A stretch of DNA of 64,000 nt from Absidia repens (GCA_002105175.1 MCGE01000007.1:868001-932000), one strand, 5' to 3'; shown: positions 46,301-62,295, counted from the first letter of the stretch. Made by a program: numbers and translations. The notes: generated from the sequence alone by a model not told the origin.

Positions 46301-49294
46301 AGAAGTGGAAACATTCTTACCTCAAGAACAGCGTGCAGTGTGGAAGCTGGCAGGAAATATTCGTGGTGGTGAAGGGACTGAGATGTTAGAGCGTCTTTGG
46401 GATTTGACGGGACCTCGACAACGGCCTTCGACTTTGGCCCAAGAGGATGTGCGACAACGACAAGAGTCGAAGGATCTCAAGATGAAGCCACAACTATTGG
46501 ACTACTTTGACCATCACAACAAGCCCGAATATGAAGTTAATGCCGCTGACAACACGGATGATGATATTGATGAAGACATGGATGGTGGGTCAACGCCCGG
46601 TCCGTCTGGCGACGGTGAAAACGCCGACACATCTACTTCGGACAAGGAAACAGCTCTACCAACAGACGAAGATGTAAGCCAAATACATTTGGAATCAATG
46701 CCGGTACTTCTGAGGCCATTGTGTTCTGCAAGTCTCACCCTTCATGATAAACTGCGATCAACAACTGTCGGAATTATTGCAGATCTCATTACCACACACA
46801 TACCGAAAGCCAACGATGCGGTTACGGGTCAAAATCTGATGATTGGAACGATCGACAAGCTGGTGATGAACAATGGAAAGGGCAGTGATGAAATTCGTGT
46901 GAAATGGGTGGCAGAACTTCAGCAAGCGTTTCAGCTACGATTGACGACGGATAGTGAACGTGTATGGGGTCAGAAAGTGGTAGATTCTTTGGCGAACTTG
47001 ATGGAATTGTTGCTCCAAATACGATCACTGCCTATTGATAGTGTTGAATTTATGGACGAACGAATAAACGCCACACTGAAACTGATGAAATTTATTCAAG
47101 TATGTGAACGACAAGAAATTTATGTCAAGTATGTGCATCAGCTGGTCGATCTTCATTTACACAACAGCAATTTTGTCGAAGCGGCGTTAACTTTACGATT
47201 CCATTCTGATCTTTTGAAATGGGACCCCTATGATGAAGTCGATGCTATACCTGAACTTGGCTATATTGTTGAAAGCTCTTTTTCTCGGAAAAAAGGACTC
47301 TATGAAACGATGATTGCATATTTGGACAAAGGGACTGCTTGGGAACTCTGTATTGATCTTTGTCAAGAAATTGGCGGTGAATATGCTTTGACTGTGGTCA
47401 ATTATCCATTGTGCAGTGGTGTTTTACGACAAACGGCGGAATTTATGGAAAAAATTGTTACAAAGGAACGATACTACTCTGAATACTTCCGTGTGGGTTT
47501 TTATGGGCGTGGATTTCCTTTCAGTATTCGGAACCAACAATTTATATACCGTGGTATGGCTTGGGAAAAAATGGCCTCGTTTGTCGAACGCATGCAAAAC
47601 CGGCACCCTAATGCTCAACTGGTCTCTGGCAAACTGACAACTGGTGCATTACTTCCTGAAGATCAAATTAGGGATTTAGAAACTGAACTAGATGGTCAAT
47701 ACATGCAAATCACTGCTGTGACTCCTGTGATGAATCCTCTGACGACTCCGGTTTTGACAAACCCATTGACATCTGACAAAATCAAGAAATACTACCAATT
47801 CAACAAGGTCTCTCAATTTACTTATTCAAGGCCAGTGACACGGGAAGAAGAAAATGACGACTCTGATACGACTACAACTAGTAATCAAAGCAGTGACCGT
47901 GCTGACAAATCCGGCGACAGTGATGACGATGATAGCAACAGCAACAGCAAACGCAATTCTATGCCTGTAGATCCATTGGACGAACCACCAAATTTGTCAA
48001 AGCAAGAATTGGATTTTTTGAATCTTTGGACTGAAAAGACCATATTTACAAGCGAAGATACTTTCCCTACCATCACCTTACGATCTAAAATTGTGTCGAT
48101 GGAAGTGAAAGAAATATCCCCTATTGAAAATGCAGTGGAGGCGATGAACAACAAGACACATGAATTGATCACCTTGGAAAAAAACTATTCCGCTTATCTC
48201 ACCAATCCCCGAATTCCCTACAATCTCAACCCTTTTTCGATGGCGCTGAATGGTGCTGTGGATGCGCCGGTCAATGGTGGTGTCCCGCTGTACAAAAAAA
48301 CCTTTTTATCGCCATATTTTTCGAAGAAAAATCCAGATATGCTCCAGTGGGTTGATCAGTTGAAAGCTGCCATCGATGAACAGGTAAGACACACACACAC
48401 ACATATATCAAGCATTTTTTAATAGACCATTGATTTATGCATCTTCTGTGGTATAGGTGGTTGTGATAGATAGATGCCTTATCACGCATGGTCAGCTTGT
48501 CAGTTCTGAAATGAGACCATTCCACAACAACTTAATAGAACGTAGGTTTCTAAACAAGAACAAAACTGATATTCGAAGCATGCTTAATTTTATATTTATT
48601 TTTCCTAGTTTACAAGAAAAATTTTACAGACGATATTGTTCAGCTACGTAGACGGGGAACGACACTAAAAGCGACTTCTGTAACGACAACGGAAAAAGGC
48701 AAGGGAATTAGCAGCAGCAACAAATCCACCATTAGAAAAAGCAGCGTACCACAATCCAGTCGACGAAATCTGAATGCCAGTAGTTCTCATCCCAATTTGT
48801 CGACAAGTGCTCAAATCGATCGCCCAGGGTCAACATTTTTCAAGGATATGGATAAGCCGCTTACTATGAAATCTAGAACAAATTCAGCGTCATCGCAACA
48901 ACGACAGTCGTTAAGTTCTCCTGGTGGAGCTGGAAATTTATCATCATTTATGGCACCAAAATCAACGAACTATTTCTCAATTCCCAATTTCCGCGAACAG
49001 CAGCCAAAATTTTTCACGGGCGATAAAATGCAAAATTCATCATCAGCTTTATCTGCCAGCAGCGCAGAAATGACTAACACCAACAATATTGATCACAACC
49101 AAGAGCATCATCGTCATGGAAATAGCAACGCATCAGCATTATCGGCACCGTCATCACTGGGTCATCTCAGTGACGAACTTTATTTGAATAAAAAGGATCG
49201 CAACGGAAAGACCGGTATATTGTCTAAATCGCTGAAAAACTCGATACGAAGGGTGCGAAAAAGACGACCATTATCTAGTGGCATTCACAAATAG
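40326..49294 (+). CDS. DOCK-family Rho GTPase exchange factor (SH3-DHR1-DHR2)
   Basis: Five exons: 40326-40809, 40896-42116, 42202-48383, 48457-48541 and 48609-49294, for 2885 residues. An SH3 domain lies at about 77-130 (FMLPLEVGDDLYIFEQNDAW...YRGYV; NGIFPKSHV). The DHR1/C2 membrane-binding domain starts near 709 (HYFILPSDHDMRIY; NELYITLDSGDF; RNIQVIICVRD; MKPTWNEMVKVKI). The catalytic DHR2 begins near 2210 (EAALTLRFHSDLLKWDPYDE; YFRVGFYGRGFP; FIYRGMAWEKM) and finishes in exons 4-5 with VVVIDRCLITHGQLV and MRPFHNNLIERLYKKNF. A Ser-rich basic tail follows. DOCK proteins activate Rac/Cdc42; the N-terminal SH3 suggests the DOCK-A/B type, which pairs with ELMO in animals. Long insertions of Ser/Asp/Asn-rich sequence explain the large size. 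Confidence 0.95.
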
Positions 49295-49516
49295 ATTATT
49301 ATTATTGTTATTATTATTATTACCATTACATTACCTCTATTTTTATTATCAACCACTTTTTATCACTTTATTTTTTGTACTCCTAAGACATTTATTATCA
49401 ATATCATACACGCATTAGTTTTTTTTTATCATATTCAATAAACGCTCTGGCGCTCCGCTGGAGCTTTTGGAAGTCTTTCGATTTATTGGGTGTCATGATT
49501 TTTTTTTATTAAAGTG

Positions 49517-49616
49517 TGGGTTTTGATGGGATGGGATTAAAGTCTCTGCCATTTCGCGCTATGGTGGGCAGCCCCTTGGGGCCCAGCCGTTGTGCTCAGC
49601 GCGTCGTCAATGGTTT
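49517..49616 (+). repeat. GGGCCC-containing repeat, copy 1
   Basis: Shares TGATGGGATGGGAT, CTATGG.TGGGCAGC, CTTGGGGCCCA.CCGT and CAGCGCGTCGTCAATGG with 50447-50560 in the same order. It ends in a T run. Confidence 0.75.
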
Positions 49617-49844
49617 TTTTTTTGTGTGCTGAAATAATAGCTTACTTGAAAGGCGTCGGAGAGATTAGGGTTTGATTATGGAGGGGTTGCAACTGCCTTT
49701 CCACTGGAAGATAAAACGAATTACGCGAATTATGGTGGACTATGGAGCACTATGGTAATTATGGCGATTGCCTCTTCATTTTGCATTTCCCTGATTTTTT
49801 TGACATAAAAAAAAAATGCGGGATGATTCAGGCTCCGCATTTTG

Positions 49845-50150
49845 CTTTCTATTTTTTGGCCCTTAACTTTTTTTTACTCTCTTTTTCTTTCTTTTTTATT
49901 TTTTTTCCTTCATGATAGTCTGAATGATATGATGGCAAGGCTTATTGGGGTACTAGTGATCTAGGATTAGTGTTAGAACTTGAATTAGGGGCGTTTTAAA
50001 AAACGCAAAACAAACAGCATGGGGAAACGCTTTCATTTTGGATGTAGGATTTGGGAACGTCAGTAGATTAGCACTCATTAGTTTAGTAATAATTTGTCAT
50101 CGTTTGTATCGAAGTCTGAATAAATATGTTCTTTTTCTTATAATTGGTCT
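49845..50150 (+). repeat. Dispersed repeat, copy B (shorter)
   Basis: Aligns in part with copies A and C: GATTAGTGT.AGAACT, GCATGGGGAAACGCTTTCATT, TTGGAT, CTCATTAGTTTAGT, TTTGTCATCGT and CTGAATAAATATGT, same orientation. The right half after the AATAAA is missing. Confidence 0.6.
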
Positions 50151-50446
50151 CTTATGTTTACATCATGAGCTTCATCGAAGGTGTATTACATATGCATAGA
50201 AAAAAAAATGTAGTCTACATATATATATATATATATATATGAACAAGGAATGGATTGGGTAATATGGAGACTTCTTCCACCAACTCTATAAGTTTTTGCG
50301 TAGAAAAGAAAACAGGGATGTGTTTGTGTGGAAAAACAGCTATTACAGTGTATTTTGTTGTGGTGAGGTATATTGAAGAGCAAAGTTGAGAATAGTATTA
50401 ATTATGTAGCTACTGGGTGGAAGGGCGTTTCCTAAGTATGTGTTCT

Positions 50447-50560
50447 GATGGGATGGGATGGAAGACTATGTGATTTGCCACTATGGATGGGCAGCGATGG
50501 AGAAAAAAGGATGGACGCCTTGGGGCCCAACCGTCGTGTTCAGCGCGTCGTCAATGGGGT
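50447..50560 (+). repeat. GGGCCC-containing repeat, copy 2
   Basis: Second copy of the element at 49517-49616, with an insertion of about 20 bp (GATGGAGAAAAAAGGATGGA) in the middle. It also ends in GTCGTCAATGGGG plus T run. Confidence 0.75.
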
Positions 50561-50755
50561 TTTTCCCAAAGTAAGAAAAAAATAGTGCATTTCTCGTAAC
50601 ACCCAAATATGCTATATTTGTAAACCTGCTGTTAATGCCTTTTCCTAAAGATTTGCGTATAGAAAAGAGTCTATAATAATATAGAAGGTTAATATAGTTA
50701 TTTCTTGAAAAAAATAAGTTTTTACTCCTGTTTTGCAACATCAATGATATGTTTT

Positions 50756-50974
50756 AAGATCGGACATTACTGTCCGCTGTCCAAATAAGGAAAATGATCC
50801 TTTCAAAATATATATATAATATATATACCTTGCTAATATAAACATGCCCTGACATTAATTCCACATAATATACTAAACTAGAACAATTGATTCATACAAT
50901 TTCGTAAATGAATAGTGCTTTATTGTCAAGATATTTTACTTTAAAGATCGGACATTTGTTTCCGCTGAGTTATA
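50756..50974. repeat. Duplicated GATCGGACAT...CCGCTG motif
   Basis: AAGATCGGACATTACTGTCC followed by GCTG at about 50757-50780, and AAGATCGGACATTTGTTTCC followed by GCTG at about 50944-50967. In the first, CGGACA and TGTCCG form an inverted repeat around four bases. Could be repeat ends or a small palindromic element. Confidence 0.5.
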
Positions 50975-51189
50975 TACAACTAGTGACTTTATAAAATTAG
51001 GCTGCCTTATATATGGCGTTTGTGATTTTGTTTTGAAGGGCAGTACAAGGCCAGGCTGTGATAGGCTGATTTAAGAGGTTAACTACGACATGATGGGATT
51101 CAAATCAAATATGATATAAGGGTTGACATTGGTACCCACTGTAGAACAACTTGCGTATGTACTGTACAGGTACAGTGTAGTGTGACATG

Positions 51190-51880
51190 TTCCACTGCGA
51201 AATATTTCAAATCCCGCCCACGTGAAGTATTTTATTTCCTGCCATTTGCTTTCGGCTCTCGTTTTTTTTTCTTTTCATCATTGCAACTCATTGAAGCTAT
51301 GATAATCTTAGATTAGTGTCAGGACTAGTTTAGAAGGGGTTTCAGCTCAGGGACTACAAGATGCATGGAGAAACCCTTTCATTTTGGATCTAGAATCTCA
51401 AACCACCATTAAGTTGGCTTTTTGAAGTCTTCATTAGCTTAGTTTGCCCATCATTTGTATCTGAATCTGAATAAAATATGTCTCTTTTTACTTCAACGAA
51501 AAATTGTTCCATTAGTTTTTCTCATCTCTTGTACTTTGAGATCTCTTTTACTCCTTTGTGATAAAGATTAACTGGCTCTTCAAATAAATGATACCACTTT
51601 ATTCTTCGTCATGACTTGCATTGTACAGTACATTGCATTGCCCCTCCCCCTCCCATCTTACAATAAATCCTTTGGATTAAAGTTGACTGGTTTTTTTTTC
51701 AATCTCATTTTTGTCTCCATGCTCCCTCCAATAGCTCCTTCCATTAAATCCCTTATTAAAATGCATACTTTGACTTTAGTTTTAGCATCTATCATGTTCC
51801 TTCAAATAAAATATCCTTTTTTATTGCTATTCTTTGACCCATTACATAACGAACAATGTTGCTGTACACTTGAGACTCGG
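51190..51880 (+). repeat. Dispersed repeat, copy C
   Basis: About 690 bp collinear with copy A, from CCACGTG.AA...TTTTATTT at the left to the CCATTACATAACGAACAATGTT region at the right. It includes AATAAAATATGTCT in the middle. Divergence is strong, suggesting old copies. Confidence 0.65.
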
Positions 51881-52149
51881 CCTATCATACATATATACAT
51901 ACCATATCACACAACACACTCATTTGGGATGGACTAGTTATGTGCTGTGCAGTACAGTTTGATTTCATATCATAACATCATATAGAGGGACAAAAAAAAT
52001 GGTACAGTAGTATTAAGTATGATAAAAATTTTATTGAAAGAATACAAATTGACTATGCTAAAGAATAATGATAATATTATACTAAACTAGTCGCTAACTA
52101 CTAAACCATTAACGATAACGCCAGGATTTGACCGTCACACTCTCTTGTT

Positions 52150-55728
<3,579 letters not shown>

Positions 55729-56915
55729 GCTATGAGTGGAAGTGGTAAAGTTGGAAAAGAAGAGTAACAATGAGAAGAAAAAAAAAAAGACAAAAGTGCT
55801 AAAGGCGGGAATTTAAATTTTCGCTCCTTCCAGACGCGACTTCCGTACAGGAAAATACTTCGTGCTTGCCCCCCCCCCGTCCCTAGACTTCCTACCATTT
55901 GAACACGGCGAAAATTACTTGATAAATATCCAACACTTTTTGCCCCATATATATTTTCTCAGAATAATTATCTTCCATTGAACATTTGCTGCCCCAAAAA
56001 TATAACCAGCTCGACTAATTTCATCAAAAGCCACACTTCAACCAGCTCCTTCACTCAGTAGATCAATATTTTTGGAAATGTGATTGGTCTACAGTTTGTA
56101 TTTTAGTTTCAATTGAGACGAGGTGTAATTTTTTATGGACGACGGAAACTGAAATTTAAGACGACATTTACCTATTTTTGAGACTCCTGTTATGATTTTT
56201 GGGACGCTGTAGAATAATATTAAGACGGTAGTATAATAAAAATTGAGATGGGGGAAAAAAAAATTGGGTCTGGTATATATGATGGGAATTTTTGCGGCTA
56301 AAAATATATTGTAGCTGGGTTCATTCCAGTATCTACCATTTGCGTTTTTACTAGGATTACATGATTTGGAATCACCTTAAATACATGGTAGCTACTGTAA
56401 ATTCCGGGGGGGGGGTGGGGGTTGGAATGGGGAGAGGTTTGCAGTTGCCTAACCCAATTTTTTGGATGCAACTCATTTTTTTTCAAGGGTCCGTAAGCCT
56501 CCTGTCTTCATCTCATTATGTCCTACCACTCACCCAAAGTTCTAGAACCCCTCATATTGCACTACGCTACGAATCACGTATATCATACCATCAAGTGGAC
56601 GAATTCATTCTTTTCTGCCAATTTTTTTTTATAACACCTCTAATCCACCGTATACCACCGTGTTCTCTTCATTACTCACTTTCCCACTTGCCCAATTGAT
56701 CGACCCAAATATGCATTTAATTTTCATCAAGCATAAACCCACATATTTCTAGATTAAAATGACTACAATTTTATTTTCATAAGCATAGAAGATGGGTACA
56801 ATATATGTAAAAGATAATAATAGGATAAGGATAAATGATATGTATAAAGAAAATAATAAAATAAAGGAGAATAAAGCTAAAATCTAGTCAAATAGAGGCG
56901 TTCCATCTATCGTTT
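55729..56915. other. Spacer between kinesin-13 start and importin-9 3' end
   Basis: No gene recognised. Contains AATAAA-like elements on the minus strand for importin-9 (about 56840-56875), C and G runs (55870-55877, 56407-56415), and a palindrome around the kinesin start (GCACTCATGCTATGAGTG). Confidence 0.5.
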
Positions 56916-57095
56916 TCAGGCTGCATTCATAGCGGTTTCCAAGATATATTTTTCATCGTCGTTGAGTTGTTGACAGATTTCCATAAAGTGGTTGACATTG
57001 TGAGAGCTGCAGTTACGGAAGAAATCCACCAAGTACCCCTACGAAATAAACGAAACAAGCGGACAAAGTTAAAACCTGTGTTCATTGCCCTTATC

Positions 57096-57127
<32 letters not shown>

Positions 57128-58423
57128 CTTACCTTCATATCGATTTGATAAATGGGATCATTCTTCAAGTCAGGGTTATTTTCTTCGTCGTCATCTTCAC
57201 CCAAGTTGGCTAACATATCTATATTATAAGAAAAAAGTGATCAGTCGTTCGATTGCTTTTAAGTAGCTTTTTTTTTCAGTCGTATTGTACCTGATAGATA
57301 AGCAAAGTCTTGACGGGCAGAGAAAGCAGCTTCGTCATTGATGTCATCCCATTCAGCATCCTAATGAAAAAATGAACAAGCAATCAGTACGAGTAGCCCT
57401 TCAATTAAATTTCTTGCTATTTTACTCACATCGTCTCCGAGGGATTCAGCATCATCATGTTGACCATGTTCATTAGGTAATGAATTACCCATATCGGCCA
57501 CAAGCAGCTTGATAATTTTCACAGGCAAAGGCATAACAGTGTATTGGTCAGGATCTAGAAGTAAATGCTTGAAGTTAAGTACACGACAACTTTTATACAG
57601 TTATGATCTACTTACTTCTCTTGGATTTTGATCGGGTCACAATACCACCATTTGGATTGACAACGATTTCGCCCCTCACATTCATGCTTTGCAATCCAGG
57701 GTTGTTGATCAAAAAGACTTTGGATAAGGCGACGGCACTAATAATATATTGAAAGGAGCAATAAAAAAAGATATGAGATCACTTCAGTCGTACTTGATTC
57801 GCATCTACCATGTTATCATTTCCATTTACCTGACTTTAAGGGAATAATAGCCGGAGAAGCTTTCATAGTTGTCGACCCAGTGATTCATCAAAATTTCCAA
57901 GCCAGTCTTTCCATTGATAACTACATTTGTCAGGAATTCAATCACCGTGTCTTGTTGTGAGTTGATGAGTTGGGCAAACACCAGGACGAGGGACTAGCAG
58001 CGCGAGGGAGAATAATGTGATGAGATGTTTTAAGTCAGATCTTCCAGCAAATGTGGGCTGTAGATTTTTCTTACCTGAATGAAAGGTTGGTAACTAGTAG
58101 ATTCCAACCGAACTAAGACAGCATTCAGAAGATCGGGCAAAACAGGAGCAATGTCGGTTCCAATCTATAAGATGTCACAAAAAAAAAGTATATCAGTTCC
58201 ATCAATCCCTTGGATTATATTGCCTATCATATCTTTCCTATTTTACCTTTTGAATCATTGTTACAATCAAATCACCAACAAACAAAGCTTCGGATTCGGT
58301 TCCAGTAGGTTCCAAAAGTTTAGCCACGAAGTGAATAACATAGTCTAATCCTGATTTTCCAGATTGATCGCGCCTAAAAGAAAAAGAAATAGATTATGAT
58401 TCACCAAGTTTGCAATTTTTCCA

Positions 58424-58472
<49 letters not shown>

Positions 58473-61400
58473 CATCTAACAATGTGATCGCTATCCTTAA
58501 TGAGGAATTGTTTCAAACATTCTTGGGTACTCTAAAACAAAGTCATAGTAAGTATATGCCAATCGAATAAAAACGACATCCTTTTTTTTCATGCACCTGT
58601 AAAACTTCATCATCTGGGATATTCCACGCCAATTGCATCAAAGCAGGGTACATTTGTTCAGTGAATTCATTTGGTAAAGGTGAAGGACCAAAGTGGACCA
58701 AAGCCGTCATCAAGTCAATTGCCGACTATACAATATGTAAGAGATATAAATCAATACATGCACCACAAAAAGGGTTACGGTGTACAATAGGGGTTTCTTT
58801 CTCTTATTTTTTTTTTCAACTTACAGCAAGAACAGTAGGTTCAGTGTTGGCCGTGTTGAGGACTTGGTTAATAAATGGAAGTGATCGAGTACAGAGAGAG
58901 GGATAGTAGACAGTATTTTTGGCGAATTCTTCAAAGACATCTAGAACATAGCTTGTGATGATGGAATCCGAAGGGAATTTTTTCCAAATGTCCAGCACAG
59001 CAGGTGTCAATGTTTGTTCGTATCGAGCCGTCACTTCATTATTGATCTAAAAAGTTAAAAATAAAGCCATAAATTATATCAGTCACCTTGTTCCTCCAAT
59101 ACATCTATTTCTCTGTCTATTTACTTGGCTGCTATTTTTTTCTTTCTCTTACTTTCACAGATGATCCCAAAGTGTCCAAAAGCAACATCAATGATTCTTC
59201 AGTAGCTAAAGGAAGTAATTGGCAAGTGCCTTCCATAATATTGACTTGGTAAGGAGTAACGTATTGCGAGTCCAAGTACTTGCAGTAGCTATAAAAATAA
59301 AGTAGATAAGAATACACACCTCATACAATACTATTTTCCCTGTATCTATTCGTACTTATTCAAGGCACGCAAAGCAGATATTTTGACAGGAATGCCACTT
59401 GTAGGAGCTTGAAGAGCACTGACCGCTACAGCAACATATTGACTTGCCATGTCCACAGGTAGAATTTTGGCAAATTCAGAAGCAAATACAAAAGCACGAC
59501 CTTGTAAGAATGGGTATTCTATAAAATAAAATAAAAAACAGCAAGTAGCAGTATTTGTAAGTTACATTATTATCCTGTTCCATGTTTCTTTCCCTATCAT
59601 TACTCTTTATTTTTATTTTTATTTTTTACCTGAAATCTTCATATCTTCCAAAACAACATGATCAAATAGACTCTTCAAATCAAAGTTTACATTGCGGGCG
59701 TTATCATCTAAAGCTTCAGACAATTCTTCAGACATCCGACCAATGGCTAACAGACATGCTTCTTGAATTTTCCACCTAAGACAATATAGGGAAGATGAAG
59801 GTTTAAGGGGTTTCAAAAATGGCTACCATAAGTGCATTGTTTATAAAAAAGTGACTTACCAATCACTATGACCATTAGCACGCGATTCGTTTGATTCGGT
59901 GATATGTCGCTGGACAGCTTTGGATAAGGCATTGAAGAATGGAGCAGGATAAGCTTCTTGAAGAGACTAAACATAAAAAGAGAGAAAACAAAAAAAAAAA
60001 AAAAAAAAAAAAGTCAACAGATAAATATGGTGGTGCCAGCTTTTTCTAATATTTACCAAAAGGACATCAATAGCAGCAACACGGGCATTAAATGAGAATG
60101 TGCTTTCTTCTTCGTCAGCAACATATTGATTGGCATCATTGGACCAAACTTCGGCTTGTTCCTGAGTGATTTGCATATAGATGATAAAGACATAGAGTAA
60201 CTGTTCAAAGAAGTCGGTAGGGCCATCAGGAGTCACAAAGAGATGACGGACAGTCTTTTTGTTGCAAGAGGCCACCACAAAATCAAAGAGGAGATACAAT
60301 AGACTTTGGAAACCAATTTCATTACCATCAGAGTCTTGGAATGATTCGGCAACATCAGCAGAGTCACTGACAAATTCACCTACATATCGATCCCGTAAGT
60401 TGTAAAGGTCGTTCCACATTGGTTCAAAGAGTTGAGGCAAGGCGGACGTAATGAATTTGGGGAACTGATCACTAAGAGTACAGATACACTAGGGTGGGAG
60501 GGGAAAGAAACGTTGATGCAGATGAATTTAGTACAATAAGCCCAGACTTTGATTTCCTCATTTTTTTTTTTTTTGTTTTTTTTTGTTTTCTTTTATAGTA
60601 CCTTGACTACTTCCATCTTGAGACCATATTCTTCCGTGAGCTTTTCAGCATTATCTTGCACATGATGGCTAAGAATGGTGGTAAAAGCCTGCAACCATTG
60701 AGGGATAATTGGTCCAACAAACTGGTCCGCCAAAGTAGGGTTTTCTTCACGAAGGGTGGATAACATTTCTACACAGCTACTGAAAATATTGACAGCACGG
60801 CCACGAGTTCGGAAGGAGTATACCTAATTCATAATATGTAGTTGTCGTTTTTGTTTAGTATCATTCCATTTGCACTCATCAAGCTCTTTTCCTTTGCCAG
60901 CAGGTTGTATGCACACACTCATCCTTTTCTCCCCACACTTACATTATCAGATGTCAGGATTCTAAACAATTCAGGGAGTAGCACAGGACCAACTTGAGGC
61001 AGTTGTTGAATACTAATATCCTTTTTCACCATTTCCAATAAAACGCGCATAGCACCATGGACACTGTCAGCACTATTGGACTTCAAGTAAGCAATCAAAA
61101 TATCCAGCAAATTGGGCCAATCTTCGGGGAAATCGTCGTGGGCAATCTTCGAAACGACATAGGCACTGACAACACGAATTTTTGATTCAGGATCAGCCAA
61201 ACCACTCACAATCACTTCACGCACTATGTTCTTGCTCTATATTGAAGTCGGGGGAGGGATATTTTGTTAGTGACTTTTGTAATCAAACCAGACAGACCTA
61301 TCCAGTAAAAAAATGCACTTACTTCTTGAGGGGTTCGGGACCAACGAACTTTTCATCATCCTTGGGAGACCAATGGGTTGTCACATATGTTTTCAAGGTC

Positions 61401-61733
61401 AATGCAGCTAAGTAAACGAGAGAAGGAGCAAGTTAAGGATGAAGTGTTTTTTTTCAAGAGCGAATGCAAGCAGATTAGTATAAATAGAAAAAGGATATTT
61501 GACGATGGGGGACAGACAATTCTTGAGAGACAGTCAAGCGAGCCAAACTAACAGGATATTCTATAAAATCAAGATATAACATGAGCTACAGTTTCGTACC
61601 AAGAGTGACCAACGGGATCATAGTTATTACCTGGCACATTGGCAAGTTCTTTCAAATGGGCTTCTGCAGCAGATCGAATAGCATAATCACTATCAGCTAC
61701 CTTCAAAAGAGTTTCGTAAACGGCTTGATCCAT
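56916..61733 (-). CDS. IPO9: Importin-9 (IPO9/Kap114-type karyopherin beta), contains an AT-AC intron
   Basis: 21 exons on the minus strand, 1022 residues (human IPO9 about 1041). Exon spans: 61733-61631, 61560-61499, 61411-61323, 61234-60943, 60823-60602, 60488-60057, 59966-59860, 59775-59630, 59518-59356, 59288-59153, 59046-58825, 58725-58597, 58531-58473, 58373-58247, 58164-58075, 57993-57830, 57737-57616, 57554-57430, 57360-57291, 57218-57133 and 57038-56916. Family matches include RQLAALTLKTYVTTHW, DDFPEDWPNLLD, SVHGAMRVLLEMV, YSFRTRGRAVNIFSSC, FIIYMQITQEQAEVWSNDAN, the acidic EDDDEENNP loop and DPIYQIDMKGYLVDFFRN. It carries histones, actin and ribosomal proteins into the nucleus in other species. 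Intron 2 is U12-type AT-AC; the others are GT-AG. Confidence 0.95.
58425..58469. repeat. Poly-A homopolymer, 45 nt, inside importin-9 intron 13
   Basis: Uninterrupted A run on the plus strand, a T tract in the pre-mRNA intron just after the donor at 58472. Confidence 0.9.
61412..61498 (-). other. U12-type AT-AC intron of importin-9
   Basis: On the minus strand the intron reads ATATCCTTTT at its 5' end (61498 down), TCCTTAAC as branch site (61439-61432, branch A about 61433) and TTTAC at its 3' end (61412). Length 87 nt, branch-to-acceptor about 21 nt. Splicing joins CAT CGT CAA to TTA GCT GCA, giving HRQLAALTLK, as in animal importin-9 (RQLA). The only frame-keeping GT-AG choice (GTCAAA...TTAG) deletes four conserved residues. 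Confidence 0.88.
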
Positions 61734-62295
61734 GAAGAATAAAATAAATAAATAAAAAAGAATGAAAGACGGGAAAAAAAAAAAGACGAGTAACGCGCCG
61801 CGCAGTGGCAACTTTTAAGGTTGACATATTTAAGCACCGATAGATGACCTGTGAATACATGCATGCAGTACCAAATTGCCATAGTAAAATGAAAACGACA
61901 CTATGTAATATGGTGTGGCTTGTATTACTACTTTAAATAAAATATCCAAAGGTCTGACCAAAATTTTTGTGTATGATCCTGTTACGGCATTACTTGATGT
62001 ATTTACTATATAAAAACTCCGGTGCGGCTCAGATTTCTATTTGGACAAGCATGATAAAAGTGGGCCAAAATCAAGCCGATCACAAATAGTCTTCCTAGCT
62101 TATGGCATATCAACCCCTTTCCCAAATAAAATAACTGATTGCGCAGTCATCATTTGCAAAATATTCATCAAAGTAAAAGATTCTTTATTGAATGCATAAA
62201 GTGAAAAGAAGAGACTAATGAGCTAACATAATATATATGTATATATAAAAAGGGGGCTATAAACTGAAAGAACTATATAAAAAGATGACTATAAA
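61734..62295. other. Spacer: importin-9 promoter and 3' end of the ECM33-like gene
   Basis: About 560 bp. A/T-rich with AATAAA-like signals on the minus strand near 62110-62190. No gene. Confidence 0.5.

Larger units (their letters stand above)
49295..52149. other. Repeat-rich spacer between DOCK and kinesin-13
   Basis: About 2.85 kb without a gene. It contains ATT microsatellite (49296-49320), paired GGGCCC-type repeats, repeat copies B and C, a duplicated GATCGGACAT palindrome and a TA run (50217-50240). A frame at 51611-51937 lies inside repeat copy C and is not conserved in copy A. Confidence 0.6.

Noticed and set aside
51611..51937. 108-codon frame in the repeat region
   Set aside because: Lies in repeat copy C; the equivalent region of copy A is full of stops, so no coding selection.
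61407..61502. Ordinary GT-AG intron in importin-9 (donor GTCAAA, acceptor TTAG)
   Set aside because: It keeps phase but removes the conserved RQLA and uses a poor donor; the AT-AC option fits both splice signals and the protein family.
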